DNA from: Gloeocapsa sp. PCC 7428 | GTDB taxonomy: Bacteria; Cyanobacteriota; Cyanobacteriia; Cyanobacteriales; Chroococcidiopsidaceae | Assembly: GCF_000317555.1 (NCBI RefSeq) | Contig: NC_019745.1 | Coordinates: 62,001 to 126,000 of the forward strand | Direction: 5' to 3' | DNA length: 64,000 bases | In this document: piece by piece, positions 15,037-24,746 of the stretch | How positions within the stretch are numbered: the first letter of the stretch is position 1 | Layout: every line of letters starts with the position of its first letter | Notes under the pieces: generated by a model | What the model saw: only the letters and a program-made list of their open reading frames with translations | Database searches by the model: none | What the model was told of the DNA's origin: nothing | Translations under genes and position numbers: made by a program

Positions 15037-17565
15037 ATGGAGCAGCGATCGCATTTTCTTGTGGCAATAGCCAGCATTGTATCGGTTATTAGCACACAGT
15101 CAATTCACGCGGAAGAATTATCAACTCTACAACAAAATGCAAGCACAGTTACTGAATGGTTAGCACAATCTCAAGTGGTACAAGTTACCAAAGTAGAGCT
15201 AAATCCAACTTCTGTAGGCTTGCAAGTCATTTTGCATACCGTGGGAGAAATACCAACTTCAATAATATCAGTTGTTGACAATACATTAATTGCTGATATT
15301 CCCAACGCAGTTTTGGTACTTCCCGATACCGAACAATTTCAAGCGACTAACCCAACTTCAGGAATTACATCCGTTTCGGTAACGAATTTAGGAGATCGAA
15401 TTCGCTTAGCGATCGCCGGACAGACAACTCCACCTGTAGCGGAAGTAAGTACCACAGATCGAGAACTCATATTCAGCGTGACTCCTGAAGCTGGTACGGC
15501 AGAAGAACCAATCGAGATCGTTGTCACTGCAACACGTACAGCCGAAGCTGTGCAGAATGTACCACGCTCAGTAACAATCATCAATCGCGATCAAATTGAG
15601 CAACAAACAACTTTACGCAGAGATTTACAAGATATACTGGCGCAAACAGTACCAGGTTTAGGCGATGTTTCTCCCGACGGGAATACATTTTCACAACAAT
15701 TGCGCGGTCGGCGGGTACAAATATTAATTGATGGCGTTCCAATTAAATCGAATCTTTCAACCGTCCAAGCCAGAGACTATCGCAGCATTGCACCCGATGC
15801 GATAGAAAGAATTGAGATTGTGCGAGGACCAACCGCGATTTATGGCGATGGTGGAACAGGTGGAGTCATCAATATTATTACTCGTCAAGCGAGTGAAGAG
15901 CAATTTACTTCGACTGCTGAAATCGGAATCGATGCGGCTGCGGGTGAAGGATCGTTTTTGACTGGAGACAGTTTTAGCAATTATCTAGAATATGGATTCT
16001 CAGGAAATGAAGGAATTGTTGACTTCGTATTCAATATCTCGCGTAACAATGTCGGTAGTTTTTTTGATGCACAAGGCGATCGCATTCCCTTTGAAAGCAT
16101 CGCAGATACAGAAATTTTTAATGTATTTGGTAAAGTAGGAGTCAACTTAAATTCTCAACAGCGTTTGCAAGTTTCCATCAATCACTACAACGAAAGCGAA
16201 AACAGCACAGTTAGACCTGACGAAAGTATTCTTGATATTCCAGGAATTCAAAAAGCACAAGGAATCACTGTTCCAGATGTTGAATTTATCGGCGTTCCTG
16301 GGCGTGGTAATCGTAACACGGTTGCAAGTCTTAACTATACAAACGACGCCTTTTTTGGCAGCCAGTTGCAAGGGCAATTATACTATCGCTCGAACTCGCG
16401 CAGATCAGATGCGTTTGACTTTCGAGATTTTGGCGATCCGATTCAGCAACAGGTATTCGACAAAGAACAGTGGGGCGCGCGACTTCAGATGCAAACCCCC
16501 GTATCACAAGCTGTAAGTTTGCTGTGGGGTGCAGACTACTCGAACGAAAATATTCAACTTGATTTCAATTTCGGCGATGCTGCCGAGTTTGATAATACAC
16601 AAGGACGAGTATTTCGTCGTGTCGGCGGGATATCAATTCCGTACGATTTTAGTAACTTAGGATTATTTGCGCAACTGCAATGGGACTTAAGCGATCGCTG
16701 GTTAATCAGTGGTGGTGCTAGGTACGAGCGATTTAATTTGAGCGTAGATGATTTTCAGACTCCTTTTGTTCCCTATCGCAATATTACCGGCGGCGATCTC
16801 AGTTTCGACGATCTAGCGTTGAATCTTGGTACTTTATACCGCGTTACTAACGCAGTGAGTTTATTTGCTAATTTTGCCCAAGGTTTTTCCGCGCCTGACT
16901 TCGGGCGTTTGCTACAAGGTCCACCCGATGAGCTAACTTCGATCGAAGATGATATCAATGTGACGCAGCCGCAAAAAGTTGATAATTACGAAATTGGAGT
17001 TCGTGGCGAATGGAAAAACGTTCAACTATCACTTGCTGGATTTTACAATGAATCAGAATTAGGAACGCGATTAATACCTGGCGCAGCACTCGCCGAAATT
17101 GTCCGCGTTCCCGAACGCATTTACGGCGTTGAAGCGACAATTGATTGGCAACCAGGAGGTAATTGGCAACTTGGCAGTACAATCACTTGGCAAGAAGGCG
17201 AATTTGAAGAAGATGACGAATTCTTAGCAATCACCAGCGAACGAATTTCGCCGTTAAAACTCACCGCCTACGTCGAACACGAAACTCTACCAGGTTGGAA
17301 TAATCGATTGCAGTTACTCCTTATCGGCGATCGCACCCGCGCCTTTACCGACGGAACCGAAGAAGTCCCGATCTCCGGCTACATCACCTTAGATTACATC
17401 GGTAGCATTCAACTCGGAGCAGGAACTCTCAATATTGGCATCGAAAACCTCTTGAACGAACAGTATTTTCCTGTAGCTTCTCAATATCTCGGTGGCTTCT
17501 ACGAACCAGACAACATTGCAGCCAGAGGACGCACCCTACGAGTAGGCTACCGCATAGCTTGGTAA
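15037..17565 (+). CDS. TonB-dependent ferric-siderophore receptor with AMIN domain (receptor 3)
   Basis: This 842-residue receptor has a signal peptide (1-25, cut after SIHA), AMIN domain (about 48-150), TonB-box-like EEPIEIVVTATRT, plug (NVPRSVTIINRDQIEQQ onward, with VRGPTAIYGDGGTGGVINIIT parts) and a barrel ending in tryptophan. The ATG at 15037 is preferred to TTG 15034. It follows regulator 2 and precedes lipoprotein 3, so the three form a regulator-receptor-binder module. It resembles receptor 1 more than receptor 2 in the plug. Ligand unknown. Confidence 0.92.
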   Translation: MEQRSHFLVAIASIVSVISTQSIHAEELSTLQQNASTVTEWLAQSQVVQVTKVELNPTSVGLQVILHTVGEIPTSIISVVDNTLIADIPNAVLVLPDTEQFQATNPTSGITSVSVTNLGDRIRLAIAGQTTPPVAEVSTTDRELIFSVTPEAGTAEEPIEIVVTATRTAEAVQNVPRSVTIINRDQIEQQTTLRRDLQDILAQTVPGLGDVSPDGNTFSQQLRGRRVQILIDGVPIKSNLSTVQARDYRSIAPDAIERIEIVRGPTAIYGDGGTGGVINIITRQASEEQFTSTAEIGIDAAAGEGSFLTGDSFSNYLEYGFSGNEGIVDFVFNISRNNVGSFFDAQGDRIPFESIADTEIFNVFGKVGVNLNSQQRLQVSINHYNESENSTVRPDESILDIPGIQKAQGITVPDVEFIGVPGRGNRNTVASLNYTNDAFFGSQLQGQLYYRSNSRRSDAFDFRDFGDPIQQQVFDKEQWGARLQMQTPVSQAVSLLWGADYSNENIQLDFNFGDAAEFDNTQGRVFRRVGGISIPYDFSNLGLFAQLQWDLSDRWLISGGARYERFNLSVDDFQTPFVPYRNITGGDLSFDDLALNLGTLYRVTNAVSLFANFAQGFSAPDFGRLLQGPPDELTSIEDDINVTQPQKVDNYEIGVRGEWKNVQLSLAGFYNESELGTRLIPGAALAEIVRVPERIYGVEATIDWQPGGNWQLGSTITWQEGEFEEDDEFLAITSERISPLKLTAYVEHETLPGWNNRLQLLLIGDRTRAFTDGTEEVPISGYITLDYIGSIQLGAGTLNIGIENLLNEQYFPVASQYLGGFYEPDNIAARGRTLRVGYRIAW

Positions 17566-17625
17566 AGCAGAAACAACTCCTCCCCTACTCTTGCTTTGTG
17601 TTCTTCGCGCCTTTGTGGTTCGTTA

Positions 17626-18582
17626 ATGTATAAACTCCTTTCCAGCATTCTACTCATCTTATGTTTCACCTCCGCCTGCGATCGCAGTCCTCCCCAACCC
17701 ACAACTAATACAGCTTGTCAAGATATTCAACACGAATTTGGTCAAACACAAATTTGCGAAACTCCCCAGCGCGTTGTCGCCCTCGATCCGCGATCGCTTG
17801 ACTTATTACTTTCGCTCGACGTTCAACCTGTAGGTTATGCTGAAGATGCCAGAGTCTTAGTTGGTACTCCACAATTCGGCACAACAGTTGATGTGAAATA
17901 TCTAGGCGATCGCATCACTACTAATCCCATTTACGTTGGGACTTGGCAATCACCATCACAAGAAGCAGTATTAAAACTCAAACCCGATTTAATTCTTGTA
18001 GGCTACGGCGGCGAACAAGCGCTGTATCTCAATTTTTCCAAGATCGCCCCAACGCTACCTTTATCGCAAAGCGATCGCCACTGGCAAGATGATTTATTAA
18101 CGCTTGGTCGAATTATAAATCGCGAACAACGCGCGCGACAAGTTATTCAAAACCACAACCAGCGAATGACCGACGCAAGAGTAAAGTTTAAAGCTTTGAG
18201 AGGAAAACAGCTACTACTATTATCCATTTCTGGATTAGACAGTATCGAAGTCTTTACCGAACAAACCTTTGCAGGTAATCTCCTGAAAGACCTCGGATTT
18301 GAGTTAGTGCAACCCCAACTACCTGTACGCTATGGTGCAATACCAATCTCTTTAGAAATTTTGCCGCAGCTAGATGCAGAAATAGTCATTGTCATGGCAA
18401 GTGCAGATAGTACAGTTTCACAGATCCAAAAGCTGTGGGAACAAACCCCTGTGCTGCGATCGCTTCCGGTTTATCAAGCCAATCAAGTGTATTTTGTTGA
18501 CTATCATCTCTGGAGTCGAATTACAGGACCAATTGCGACTGAGTTAATGATTCAACAACTCCAGCAATTATTAGATACCTAA
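17626..18582 (+). CDS. Ferric-siderophore-binding periplasmic lipoprotein 3
   Basis: This 318-residue lipoprotein has a short signal MYKLLSSILLILCFTSAC with lipidated C18. Family features are PQRVVALDPRSLDLLLSLDVQPVGYAE, LKPDLILVGYG and SLPVYQANQVYFVDYHLW. ATG 17626 starts the signal peptide; the frame extends upstream to a GTG at 17596 but that stretch derives from a repeat (CTTTGTGTTCTTCGCGCC, also echoed near 41605). It lies 60 bases after receptor 3 on the same strand. No permease or ATPase is adjacent. Confidence 0.9.
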   Translation: MYKLLSSILLILCFTSACDRSPPQPTTNTACQDIQHEFGQTQICETPQRVVALDPRSLDLLLSLDVQPVGYAEDARVLVGTPQFGTTVDVKYLGDRITTNPIYVGTWQSPSQEAVLKLKPDLILVGYGGEQALYLNFSKIAPTLPLSQSDRHWQDDLLTLGRIINREQRARQVIQNHNQRMTDARVKFKALRGKQLLLLSISGLDSIEVFTEQTFAGNLLKDLGFELVQPQLPVRYGAIPISLEILPQLDAEIVIVMASADSTVSQIQKLWEQTPVLRSLPVYQANQVYFVDYHLWSRITGPIATELMIQQLQQLLDT

Positions 18583-18588
18583 TTGCAT

Positions 18589-19170
18589 TTACCGCGAGTG
18601 TTCCCACTTCCAAAAGTAACTAGAAAACAAGTTAGTGATCGTGTGCGCAACAATTGGCACAAGGAGATTACCCGTGTATAAAGCACTACAACCGAGTAAG
18701 AAGCCTACCGCCGTTGCCCAAACGACATAAGGCCATTGCTGAGTAGAACTCATGTGGAGAACGCCAAAACAGATACTCGACACAATCACAGCGGTGATAT
18801 TGAAGCCAAATGCAGGCAACATGACACCGCGAAACAATAATTCTTCGCTCAGCCCTGGAAGTAGCCCGATCCAAATTAAATCTGCCCAGTGCAAAGGTTT
18901 GAGAACCAATTCTAGGTAAAAATCAGCACTACGACGATACCCCGACCAAATGCGGTAGACAACCCAACTGGCGATCGCAATGGTCAACGCGACACCTAAT
19001 CCCCCAGCGATCGCTATTGATGTCAGGTGAACAGGTAATAAGGCAAAATTACCAAATTGCAACCATAGCTTGGCAATAACCAGTAATAATAATGCAGTAA
19101 CACCCATGCCAATTAAAATCTGGGTACGCGACAACGGCTGAATGTTGGGTTCAAAATCTGGTTCGGTCAC
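18589..19170 (-). CDS. CPBP family intramembrane glutamic endopeptidase
   Basis: This 193-residue membrane protein has about four to six hydrophobic segments and the CPBP/CAAX signature: EELLFR (E109, E110, R114), the histidine in FGVLHMSS and the HTITN motif (H near 183). These proteases (Rce1 relatives) act within membranes; substrates in cyanobacteria are mostly unknown. It converges tail to tail with lipoprotein 3 (6-base gap). Upstream on the same strand, its ATG lies 2 bases after the stop of the DUF3326 gene, so the two are co-transcribed. Confidence 0.9.
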   Translation of the reverse strand: MTEPDFEPNIQPLSRTQILIGMGVTALLLLVIAKLWLQFGNFALLPVHLTSIAIAGGLGVALTIAIASWVVYRIWSGYRRSADFYLELVLKPLHWADLIWIGLLPGLSEELLFRGVMLPAFGFNITAVIVSSICFGVLHMSSTQQWPYVVWATAVGFLLGCSALYTGNLLVPIVAHTITNLFSSYFWKWEHSR

Positions 19171-19172
19171 TG

Positions 19173-20237
19173 TCAGTTAGGATTCAGACGATTGAGGGAT
19201 GAAATATGAGGGTTAAGCGCGGTGGGTGTAATTCCTGCCTTATGCGCAGCTAATACACCAATTGCTTCTAAGTAAGAGTTTACCTGTACTACTTTAATAC
19301 CCAATGGTTCTGGCGGAACATAAAGTTTCGTGTGATTTTCTTGTACTGTAATAATTTGTACGCTATCTTGACTAAAACTTAAAACTGTGCTACCTCCGCA
19401 AGCCGTTGCGGGAATGATAAGCGCATCAACTTGATTTGCCCAGATATCGTGTGGTGATGATTGCTGCTGATTGGTCACAAACTGCGGGGCACGGCTTAAA
19501 CCCACAAGGACACTAGGTAAGAATGTATACCCAATTTCCTCAGCAGCCGATCGCGGTGATATATCAGGATCGAGCGGTAACGGTAACAAAGCTGGAGCGT
19601 GCGCGCAAGGAACTTGAAATTCGCGGACAACTAAATGACTGATGACAGCTTCGGCACCTGCAAGCGGGTCAACGCCTTGACCGTGACGATATTGCTGTAA
19701 TGCAGGACTATCCATATCATCGGGAAAACGCGCAACAACCGCGATCGCATCTACTCGCGCTTTATTAATTAAAGTCTCTGCCGCTCGTAGTAAAGTTCCA
19801 GGATTTTGAATTGTTCCCCAACTCACACCAGAATTTGATGTACGTAGTTCTACGCCTATGGCTGCATCAGTTACAACATAGTCACTCAAGTTTAATCCCA
19901 AAGTAGCGCGGGTAGCATCGGCTGCTTGCAGTTGCCGTAATTGTAAATCTGGTTCGATACCTTGGTCTAAGATGAGACCAATACGGTTTTGACGTACAGG
20001 ACGTAAACCCCAGCTTCCAGAAGCAAATTGATCGAGTCCGTAGCCTTCTACGTAGAAAACATTGGGTAAAGACCAATACAACTGCGCGCCATTGAGAACA
20101 TTCGGGTGAGTAATCAGGCGATCCGCGACGGAAGCGATCGCCCTAGCAACTGGCATTGCGTCTCCGGCATATCCGCCAATTGCGGCTCCGATACCAGTTG
20201 GTACAATTAAGATAACGGTGTAAGGACGCTGGTTCAC
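19173..20237 (-). CDS. DUF3326 family protein
   Basis: This 354-residue protein matches DUF3326, a conserved cyanobacterial family of unknown function. Notable stretches are LIVPTGIGAAIGGYAGDAMPV at the N-terminus, VEGYGLDQFASGSWGLRPVR, and IIPATACGGSTVLSF. The glycine-rich start and repeated VxxxG patterns suggest a nucleotide- or ligand-binding alpha/beta fold. There is no signal peptide or membrane segment. It forms an operon with the downstream CPBP gene. I can assign the family but not a reaction. Confidence 0.85.
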   Translation of the reverse strand: MNQRPYTVILIVPTGIGAAIGGYAGDAMPVARAIASVADRLITHPNVLNGAQLYWSLPNVFYVEGYGLDQFASGSWGLRPVRQNRIGLILDQGIEPDLQLRQLQAADATRATLGLNLSDYVVTDAAIGVELRTSNSGVSWGTIQNPGTLLRAAETLINKARVDAIAVVARFPDDMDSPALQQYRHGQGVDPLAGAEAVISHLVVREFQVPCAHAPALLPLPLDPDISPRSAAEEIGYTFLPSVLVGLSRAPQFVTNQQQSSPHDIWANQVDALIIPATACGGSTVLSFSQDSVQIITVQENHTKLYVPPEPLGIKVVQVNSYLEAIGVLAAHKAGITPTALNPHISSLNRLNPN

Positions 20238-20330
20238 TTGAATTTAGAGAGATCAAAGGTCAGGGGTCAGGGATGTGAAAAAAATGTGAAATGGGACACG
20301 AAGATGATTCAATTCATACACTCTAAACCC

Positions 20331-20555
20331 TTAAATTGAGTTTAAATTCTTTTCTCCGACCTCTGACCTCTGATCCCTGACCTCTTCAAGTGTAACAACA
20401 GCTTCGACAGTCGCTGTTTGTTGTTGGAGATCTAGCGCTGTAATCGCCCAGCGTAGTGGTTTCCCAGATAGCTGTAATTCAGCCTCAATAACCTTGGGAA
20501 GCATTGCAGGAGAATCCTGAAACTTAATTTCAGTGGTAATAAAGTGTGTTTTCAT
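20331..20555 (-). CDS. Small hypothetical protein downstream of ferredoxin, tail encoded by a repeat
   Basis: This 74-residue protein starts MKTHFITTEIKFQDSPAMLP at 20555 and follows the ferredoxin gene after 39 bases. The first 57 residues look like a genuine small protein with beta-strand and alternating charge pattern. The last part (EEVRDQRSEVGEKN) is encoded by the GAGGTCAGGGATCAGAGGTC heptad repeat, so the original stop was probably lost by repeat insertion. I do not recognise the family. Confidence 0.6.
   Translation of the reverse strand: MKTHFITTEIKFQDSPAMLPKVIEAELQLSGKPLRWAITALDLQQQTATVEAVVTLEEVRDQRSEVGEKNLNSI
20349..20391. repeat. GACCTCTGACCTCTGATCCCTGACC heptad repeat family
   Basis: Seven-base units of the type GACCTCT/GATCCCT are repeated. 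Related arrays occur at 20250-20275, 21001-21040, 50599-50640 and 52133-52150. They are short repeats scattered through intergenic DNA and here enter the 3' end of a small gene. Confidence 0.75.
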
Positions 20556-20594
20556 ACCGCTTGTTAACTCTTATGCAAAGACGACAAGGTAACT

Positions 20595-20921
20595 TTAGCT
20601 GCGTTGAAATTGACCAAACTGTAAGTCGTAGACTTCATCTTCCTTCTCGGTTTCGATCTTCAAATTGGATCGCGGGTAGGAAACACACAGTAAGGCGTAA
20701 CCTTTTTGCTGGAGTTCAGGACTAAGACCCATGCCATCGCTTTGTTCTACAGTACCTTCGAGCAGCAAAGCTGCACAAGTTGTACAAACACCAGCATTGC
20801 AGGAACTAGGTAGATCTAAGCCAGCAGCACTCGCAGCACGTAAAATAATTTTGTCTTCGGGAACTTCAATCGTATGAGTTTGACCTTGATGCTGAATTTG
20901 AACCGTATAAGTTTGAGGCAT
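20595..20921 (-). CDS. Plant-type [2Fe-2S] ferredoxin
   Basis: This 108-residue ferredoxin carries electrons in the cytoplasm. The cluster ligands are C41, C46, C49 and C79, in CNAGVCTTC and LLCVSYP, with the CX4CX2CX29C spacing of plant-type ferredoxins. It has a C-terminal extension (KEDEVYDLQFGQFQR) beyond the 97-99 residues of photosynthetic PetF, so it is a specialised paralogue of the long-tailed type. It is transcribed with the small gene at 20331. Confidence 0.93.
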   Translation of the reverse strand: MPQTYTVQIQHQGQTHTIEVPEDKIILRAASAAGLDLPSSCNAGVCTTCAALLLEGTVEQSDGMGLSPELQQKGYALLCVSYPRSNLKIETEKEDEVYDLQFGQFQRS

Positions 20922-21261
20922 AAACTAAAAACCGTTTTACTAAACTGCCGAGTTAAATGCAGTCTTGGATCGTGATTAATCACTAACAAGTAATTGTATC
21001 TTGAGGGGTCAGGGATCTGAGGTCGGGGATTAGGGGAAGCAGCAAAATTTATGTATCAAACAATGTATCAGGCTTATCTATCACATCTGCTGCTGTCTAC
21101 CAATATTTCTTTGACACCTATGGGCAAGGCTGGGCAAGGTATTGCCTTGCCCCTTTGACCTCTACAATCTCACAGACCGTATCATTGTCAACTGTAATTG
21201 TGGTCATGCGGCGTTAACCTTGCACTAAAAAGATAAAATGGCTGATTTAATGGAGATGAGA
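20922..21261. other. Intergenic region with repeats, upstream of acnB and ferredoxin
   Basis: The spacer holds divergent promoter regions and two repeat types: heptads (GGGGTCAGGGATCTGAGGTC) at 21005-21035 and a palindrome GGGCAAGG-N5-CCTTGCCC at 21132-21152, which recurs at 44128 and 52109. No gene is visible. Confidence 0.65.
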
Positions 21262-23868
21262 ATGCTGGAAGAATATCGGCAACACGTCACCCAAAGACAA
21301 GCGATGGGAATTCCCCCGTTACCTTTGGACGCACAGCAAACAGCAGATGTATGTGAATTATTAAAAGCACCACCCGCAGGGGAAGAAGAAACTTTATTGC
21401 ATCTATTACGCGATCGCGTCCCGCCTGGAGTCGATCCCGCCGCCTATGTCAAAGCTGGATTTCTCACGGCGATCGCTAAAGGCGAAACGACAAGCCCGTT
21501 AATTTCTCCCACTTATGCAATTGAACTGTTAGGCACAATGATGGGCGGATACAACGTGCGATCGCTTGTGGAATTACTATCCGCAGAGGATGAATTAGCC
21601 ACAGCAGCGACAACGGCTTTAAGTAAAACTTTACTAGTCTACGACGCCTTTCATGATGTTGAAGAATTAGCAAAAACGAATTCTTACGCGCAAAAAGTTA
21701 TGCAGTCGTGGGCGGATGCGGAATGGTTTACAGCGCGATCGCCCTTACCTGAAGCGATTACCGTTACCGTCTTTAAAGTTCCAGGCGAAACAAACACCGA
21801 CGATCTTTCTCCAGCGACACACGCGACAACACGTCCCGATATTCCCTTACACGCGCTAGCAATGCTAGAGTCACGTCTTCCTGGGGCATTAGACACAATT
21901 GCCGAATTAAAGCAAAAAGGACATCCTTTAGCGTATGTCGGTGATGTTGTGGGGACAGGATCGTCGCGCAAATCCGCGATTAACTCAGTATTGTGGCACA
22001 TTGGGCAAGATATTCCGTACGTGCCGAACAAACGCGCAGGGGGATATGTTTTAGGAAGTGCGATCGCGCCGATTTTCTTCAACACTGCTGAAGACGCAGG
22101 GGCGTTACCGATTCAGTGCGATGTGACTAAGATGGAAACGGGAATGGTTATTACCATCTATCCCTACAAAGGTGAAATTACCAACGAAGCCGGAGACGTC
22201 ATTTCTACCTTTAAACTGCAACCTGATACAATAACCGATGAAGTCCGCGCCGGTGGACGCATTCCTTTACTCATTGGGCGCACCCTCACCGACAAAACGC
22301 GCATCGCGATGGGATTAGAACCGAGTTCTGTCTTCATTCGTCCGCAGCAACCAATAGATACAGGCAAAGGTTACACCCTCGCGCAGAAAATGGTAGGCAA
22401 AGCTTGTGGCTTACCTGGTGTTCGTCCTGGAACATCATGCGAACCGATTATGACAACAGTTGGTTCTCAAGATACCACAGGACCAATGACCCGCGACGAA
22501 CTTAAAGAACTTGCGTGTCTCGGCTTTAGCGCAGATTTGGTGATGCAGAGTTTCTGTCATACCGCCGCTTATCCGAAACCTGTCGATATTAAAACGCATC
22601 ACGAACTTCCTGATTTCTTCGCCTCGCGGGGTGGTGTTGCTTTACGCCCTGGCGATGGCATTATTCACTCATGGTTAAATCGGATGCTGCTACCCGACAC
22701 GGTGGGAACTGGTGGCGATTCGCATACGCGCTTTCCTTTAGGAATTTCCTTCCCCGCTGGTTCAGGATTAGTCGCATTCGCGGCGGCGTTGGGTGTCATG
22801 CCATTAAATATGCCAGAATCGGTTTTAGTTCGATTTAAAGGCGAGTTGCAACCAGGCGTGACCTTACGCGATATTGTCAACGCGATTCCTTACGTTGCGA
22901 TTCAAAAAGGTTTACTCACCGTTGCTAAACAAAACAAGAAAAACGTCTTTTCTGGGCGGATTATGGAAATCGAAGGCTTACCCGATTTAAAAGTCGAACA
23001 AGCTTTTGAATTAACCGATGCAACAGCAGAGCGATCGTGTGCAGGTTGTACGATTAAGTTGAGTGTCGAGACAATTTCTGAGTATTTGCGTTCCAACGTC
23101 GCGCTGATGAAAAATATGGTGGCGCGGGGTTATCAAGATGCGCGGACGATTATGCGTCGCGTTGCCAAGATGGAACAATGGCTCGCAAATCCAGTATTAA
23201 TGGAAGCAGATGCAGATGCAGAATATGCAGAGATTATCGAAATTGATTTGAACGAAATCAAAGAACCAATTGTCGCCGCGCCCAACGACCCTGATAATGT
23301 CAAATTATTATCTGAAGTCGCTAACGATCCTGTACAAGAAGTCTTTGTCGGTTCGTGCATGACGAATATTGGTCATTACCGCGCTACCGCTAAAGTCTTA
23401 GAAGGCGCAGGTTCGGTGCAAACTCGCTTGTGGATTTGTCCGCCAACGCGCATGGACGAAAATCAACTTAAAGAAGAAGGCGTTTACGGTATCTTTGGGG
23501 CAGCTGGGGCGCGAACTGAAATGCCTGGTTGTAGTTTGTGCATGGGGAATCAAGCACGAGTTGCAGATAAAACAACAGTCTTTTCTACCTCTACACGCAA
23601 CTTCAATAACCGCATGGGAAAAGATGCGCGCGTCTATCTCGGTTCAGCAGAATTAGCCGCAGTTTGTGCCTTGTTAGGACGCATTCCTACAGTTGAGGAA
23701 TACATGGATATTGTTGCGCATAAAATTCATCCGTTTGCTGATGATTTGTATCGCTATCTCAACTTCGATCAAATCGCTGGTTTTGAAGATGAAGGGCGCG
23801 TAATTCCTTTAGAAGAAATGCCTAAAATTGAAGACATTTTAGGAATTCCCGCAGGTACATTGTCGTAG
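21262..23868 (+). CDS. acnB: Aconitate hydratase B (bifunctional aconitase/2-methylisocitrate dehydratase)
   Basis: This 868-residue enzyme interconverts citrate and isocitrate through cis-aconitate in the TCA cycle. It is full length and begins [23 protein letters not shown], as in enterobacterial AcnB. AcnB order is visible: N-terminal HEAT-like domain, swivel domain ([20 protein letters not shown]), and the catalytic part with the [4Fe-4S] ligands in [12 protein letters not shown] and PGCSLCMGN. The ATG at 21262 is chosen over 21238 because GGAG at 21252-21255 precedes it by 6 bases and the protein then matches the family start. It stands alone on this strand. Confidence 0.96.
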   Translation: MLEEYRQHVTQRQAMGIPPLPLDAQQTADVCELLKAPPAGEEETLLHLLRDRVPPGVDPAAYVKAGFLTAIAKGETTSPLISPTYAIELLGTMMGGYNVRSLVELLSAEDELATAATTALSKTLLVYDAFHDVEELAKTNSYAQKVMQSWADAEWFTARSPLPEAITVTVFKVPGETNTDDLSPATHATTRPDIPLHALAMLESRLPGALDTIAELKQKGHPLAYVGDVVGTGSSRKSAINSVLWHIGQDIPYVPNKRAGGYVLGSAIAPIFFNTAEDAGALPIQCDVTKMETGMVITIYPYKGEITNEAGDVISTFKLQPDTITDEVRAGGRIPLLIGRTLTDKTRIAMGLEPSSVFIRPQQPIDTGKGYTLAQKMVGKACGLPGVRPGTSCEPIMTTVGSQDTTGPMTRDELKELACLGFSADLVMQSFCHTAAYPKPVDIKTHHELPDFFASRGGVALRPGDGIIHSWLNRMLLPDTVGTGGDSHTRFPLGISFPAGSGLVAFAAALGVMPLNMPESVLVRFKGELQPGVTLRDIVNAIPYVAIQKGLLTVAKQNKKNVFSGRIMEIEGLPDLKVEQAFELTDATAERSCAGCTIKLSVETISEYLRSNVALMKNMVARGYQDARTIMRRVAKMEQWLANPVLMEADADAEYAEIIEIDLNEIKEPIVAAPNDPDNVKLLSEVANDPVQEVFVGSCMTNIGHYRATAKVLEGAGSVQTRLWICPPTRMDENQLKEEGVYGIFGAAGARTEMPGCSLCMGNQARVADKTTVFSTSTRNFNNRMGKDARVYLGSAELAAVCALLGRIPTVEEYMDIVAHKIHPFADDLYRYLNFDQIAGFEDEGRVIPLEEMPKIEDILGIPAGTLS

Positions 23869-23875
23869 ATAAATC

Positions 23876-23896
23876 TAGGTGGGTAATACCCACCTA
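23876..23896. repeat. Palindrome TAGGTGGG-TAATA-CCCACCTA after acnB
   Basis: An 8-bp perfect inverted repeat with a 5-base loop lies 7 bases after the acnB stop. There is no T tract, so it is not a classical terminator; it may stabilise the mRNA end or be a dispersed palindrome. A related GGTGGG...CCCACC hairpin lies near 31342-31360. Confidence 0.6.
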
Positions 23897-23944
23897 CACA
23901 TTCTATGTAGTAACTGAGGCTCATAACTTCTATTCAACCGCTTT

Positions 23945-24655
23945 CTATAAATGTTTGCGAAAGAACTGCATCAGTTCGCGCCAAGCGTCTTCCGCTGCTA
24001 AGCGATTGTACGAAGAACGTTCGTTGCAGAAAAATCCATGCTCGGCATCAGGATAAACTTTCAACGTGTACTCTTTACCAAGTTCTTGAAATCGTGTTGC
24101 GATTTGGTGAATGCGATCGCGCGAAATAAAAGGATCTCTACCCCCGAAGAACAAATAAATAGGCACTGTAACGTTTTCTACTGCCGTAATCCACTCATCT
24201 AAAACCATACCGTAAAAAGGCGCTGCTGCGGCAATTTCAGCCGAAAACTTGCAAGCCGTCAAAAAAGTCAACCCACCACCCAAACAAAAACCAGTGACAC
24301 CAATTTTATCTGAGTTCGCGTGCGATCGCGTTTTTAAGTAACTTAATGCTGCTTGAAGATCCGCTTCCATAGGCTTACCAAAATCAAGCCGCCACATCAT
24401 CGCCATAGCCTGCTCTACCTCATCGTAACCAAACTTGTTGTTGAGTTCGCGATAATACAAATCTGGCACAAGAACTATGTATCCTTCTTTTGCAATACGG
24501 GCTGCAACATCTTGGATATGCGCAGTTAAGCCAAAAGCTTCCATCAAAAGCAGAACAGCGGGTACGCGATCAAGCGCAACGGGTGTACATAAGAAAGCAG
24601 ACATCTGTCCATCGGGTGTCTGAATCATCACCTCTGATTGTTCAATTTGCATCAT
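23945..24655 (-). CDS. Dienelactone hydrolase family protein
   Basis: This 236-residue alpha/beta hydrolase has the catalytic Cys-Asp-His triad of dienelactone hydrolases: C124 in GFCLGGG, D174 in GGRDPFI and H206 in DAEHGFF. The family hydrolyses lactone or ester bonds; the natural substrate here is unknown. There is no signal peptide, so it is cytoplasmic. The start at 24655 begins MMQIEQSEVMIQTPDGQM; the second Met is equally possible. It converges with acnB. Confidence 0.92.
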   Translation of the reverse strand: MMQIEQSEVMIQTPDGQMSAFLCTPVALDRVPAVLLLMEAFGLTAHIQDVAARIAKEGYIVLVPDLYYRELNNKFGYDEVEQAMAMMWRLDFGKPMEADLQAALSYLKTRSHANSDKIGVTGFCLGGGLTFLTACKFSAEIAAAAPFYGMVLDEWITAVENVTVPIYLFFGGRDPFISRDRIHQIATRFQELGKEYTLKVYPDAEHGFFCNERSSYNRLAAEDAWRELMQFFRKHL

Positions 24656-24746
24656 CTTTTCCAGAAAAACCTACTGCTGACAGCTTAAAAAGTTAGCGTG
24701 TCAAGACTCTAGAAAAATGTTGCGGAGTTTTGTGATATTCTTGCGG

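Noticed and set aside
853-15037. Fur boxes before the siderophore genes
   Set aside because: I looked for GATAATGATAATCATTATC-like 19-mers upstream of each receptor. Only partial matches such as AATGA-GTT-TCATT at 13881 were found, too weak to claim beyond a low-confidence palindrome.
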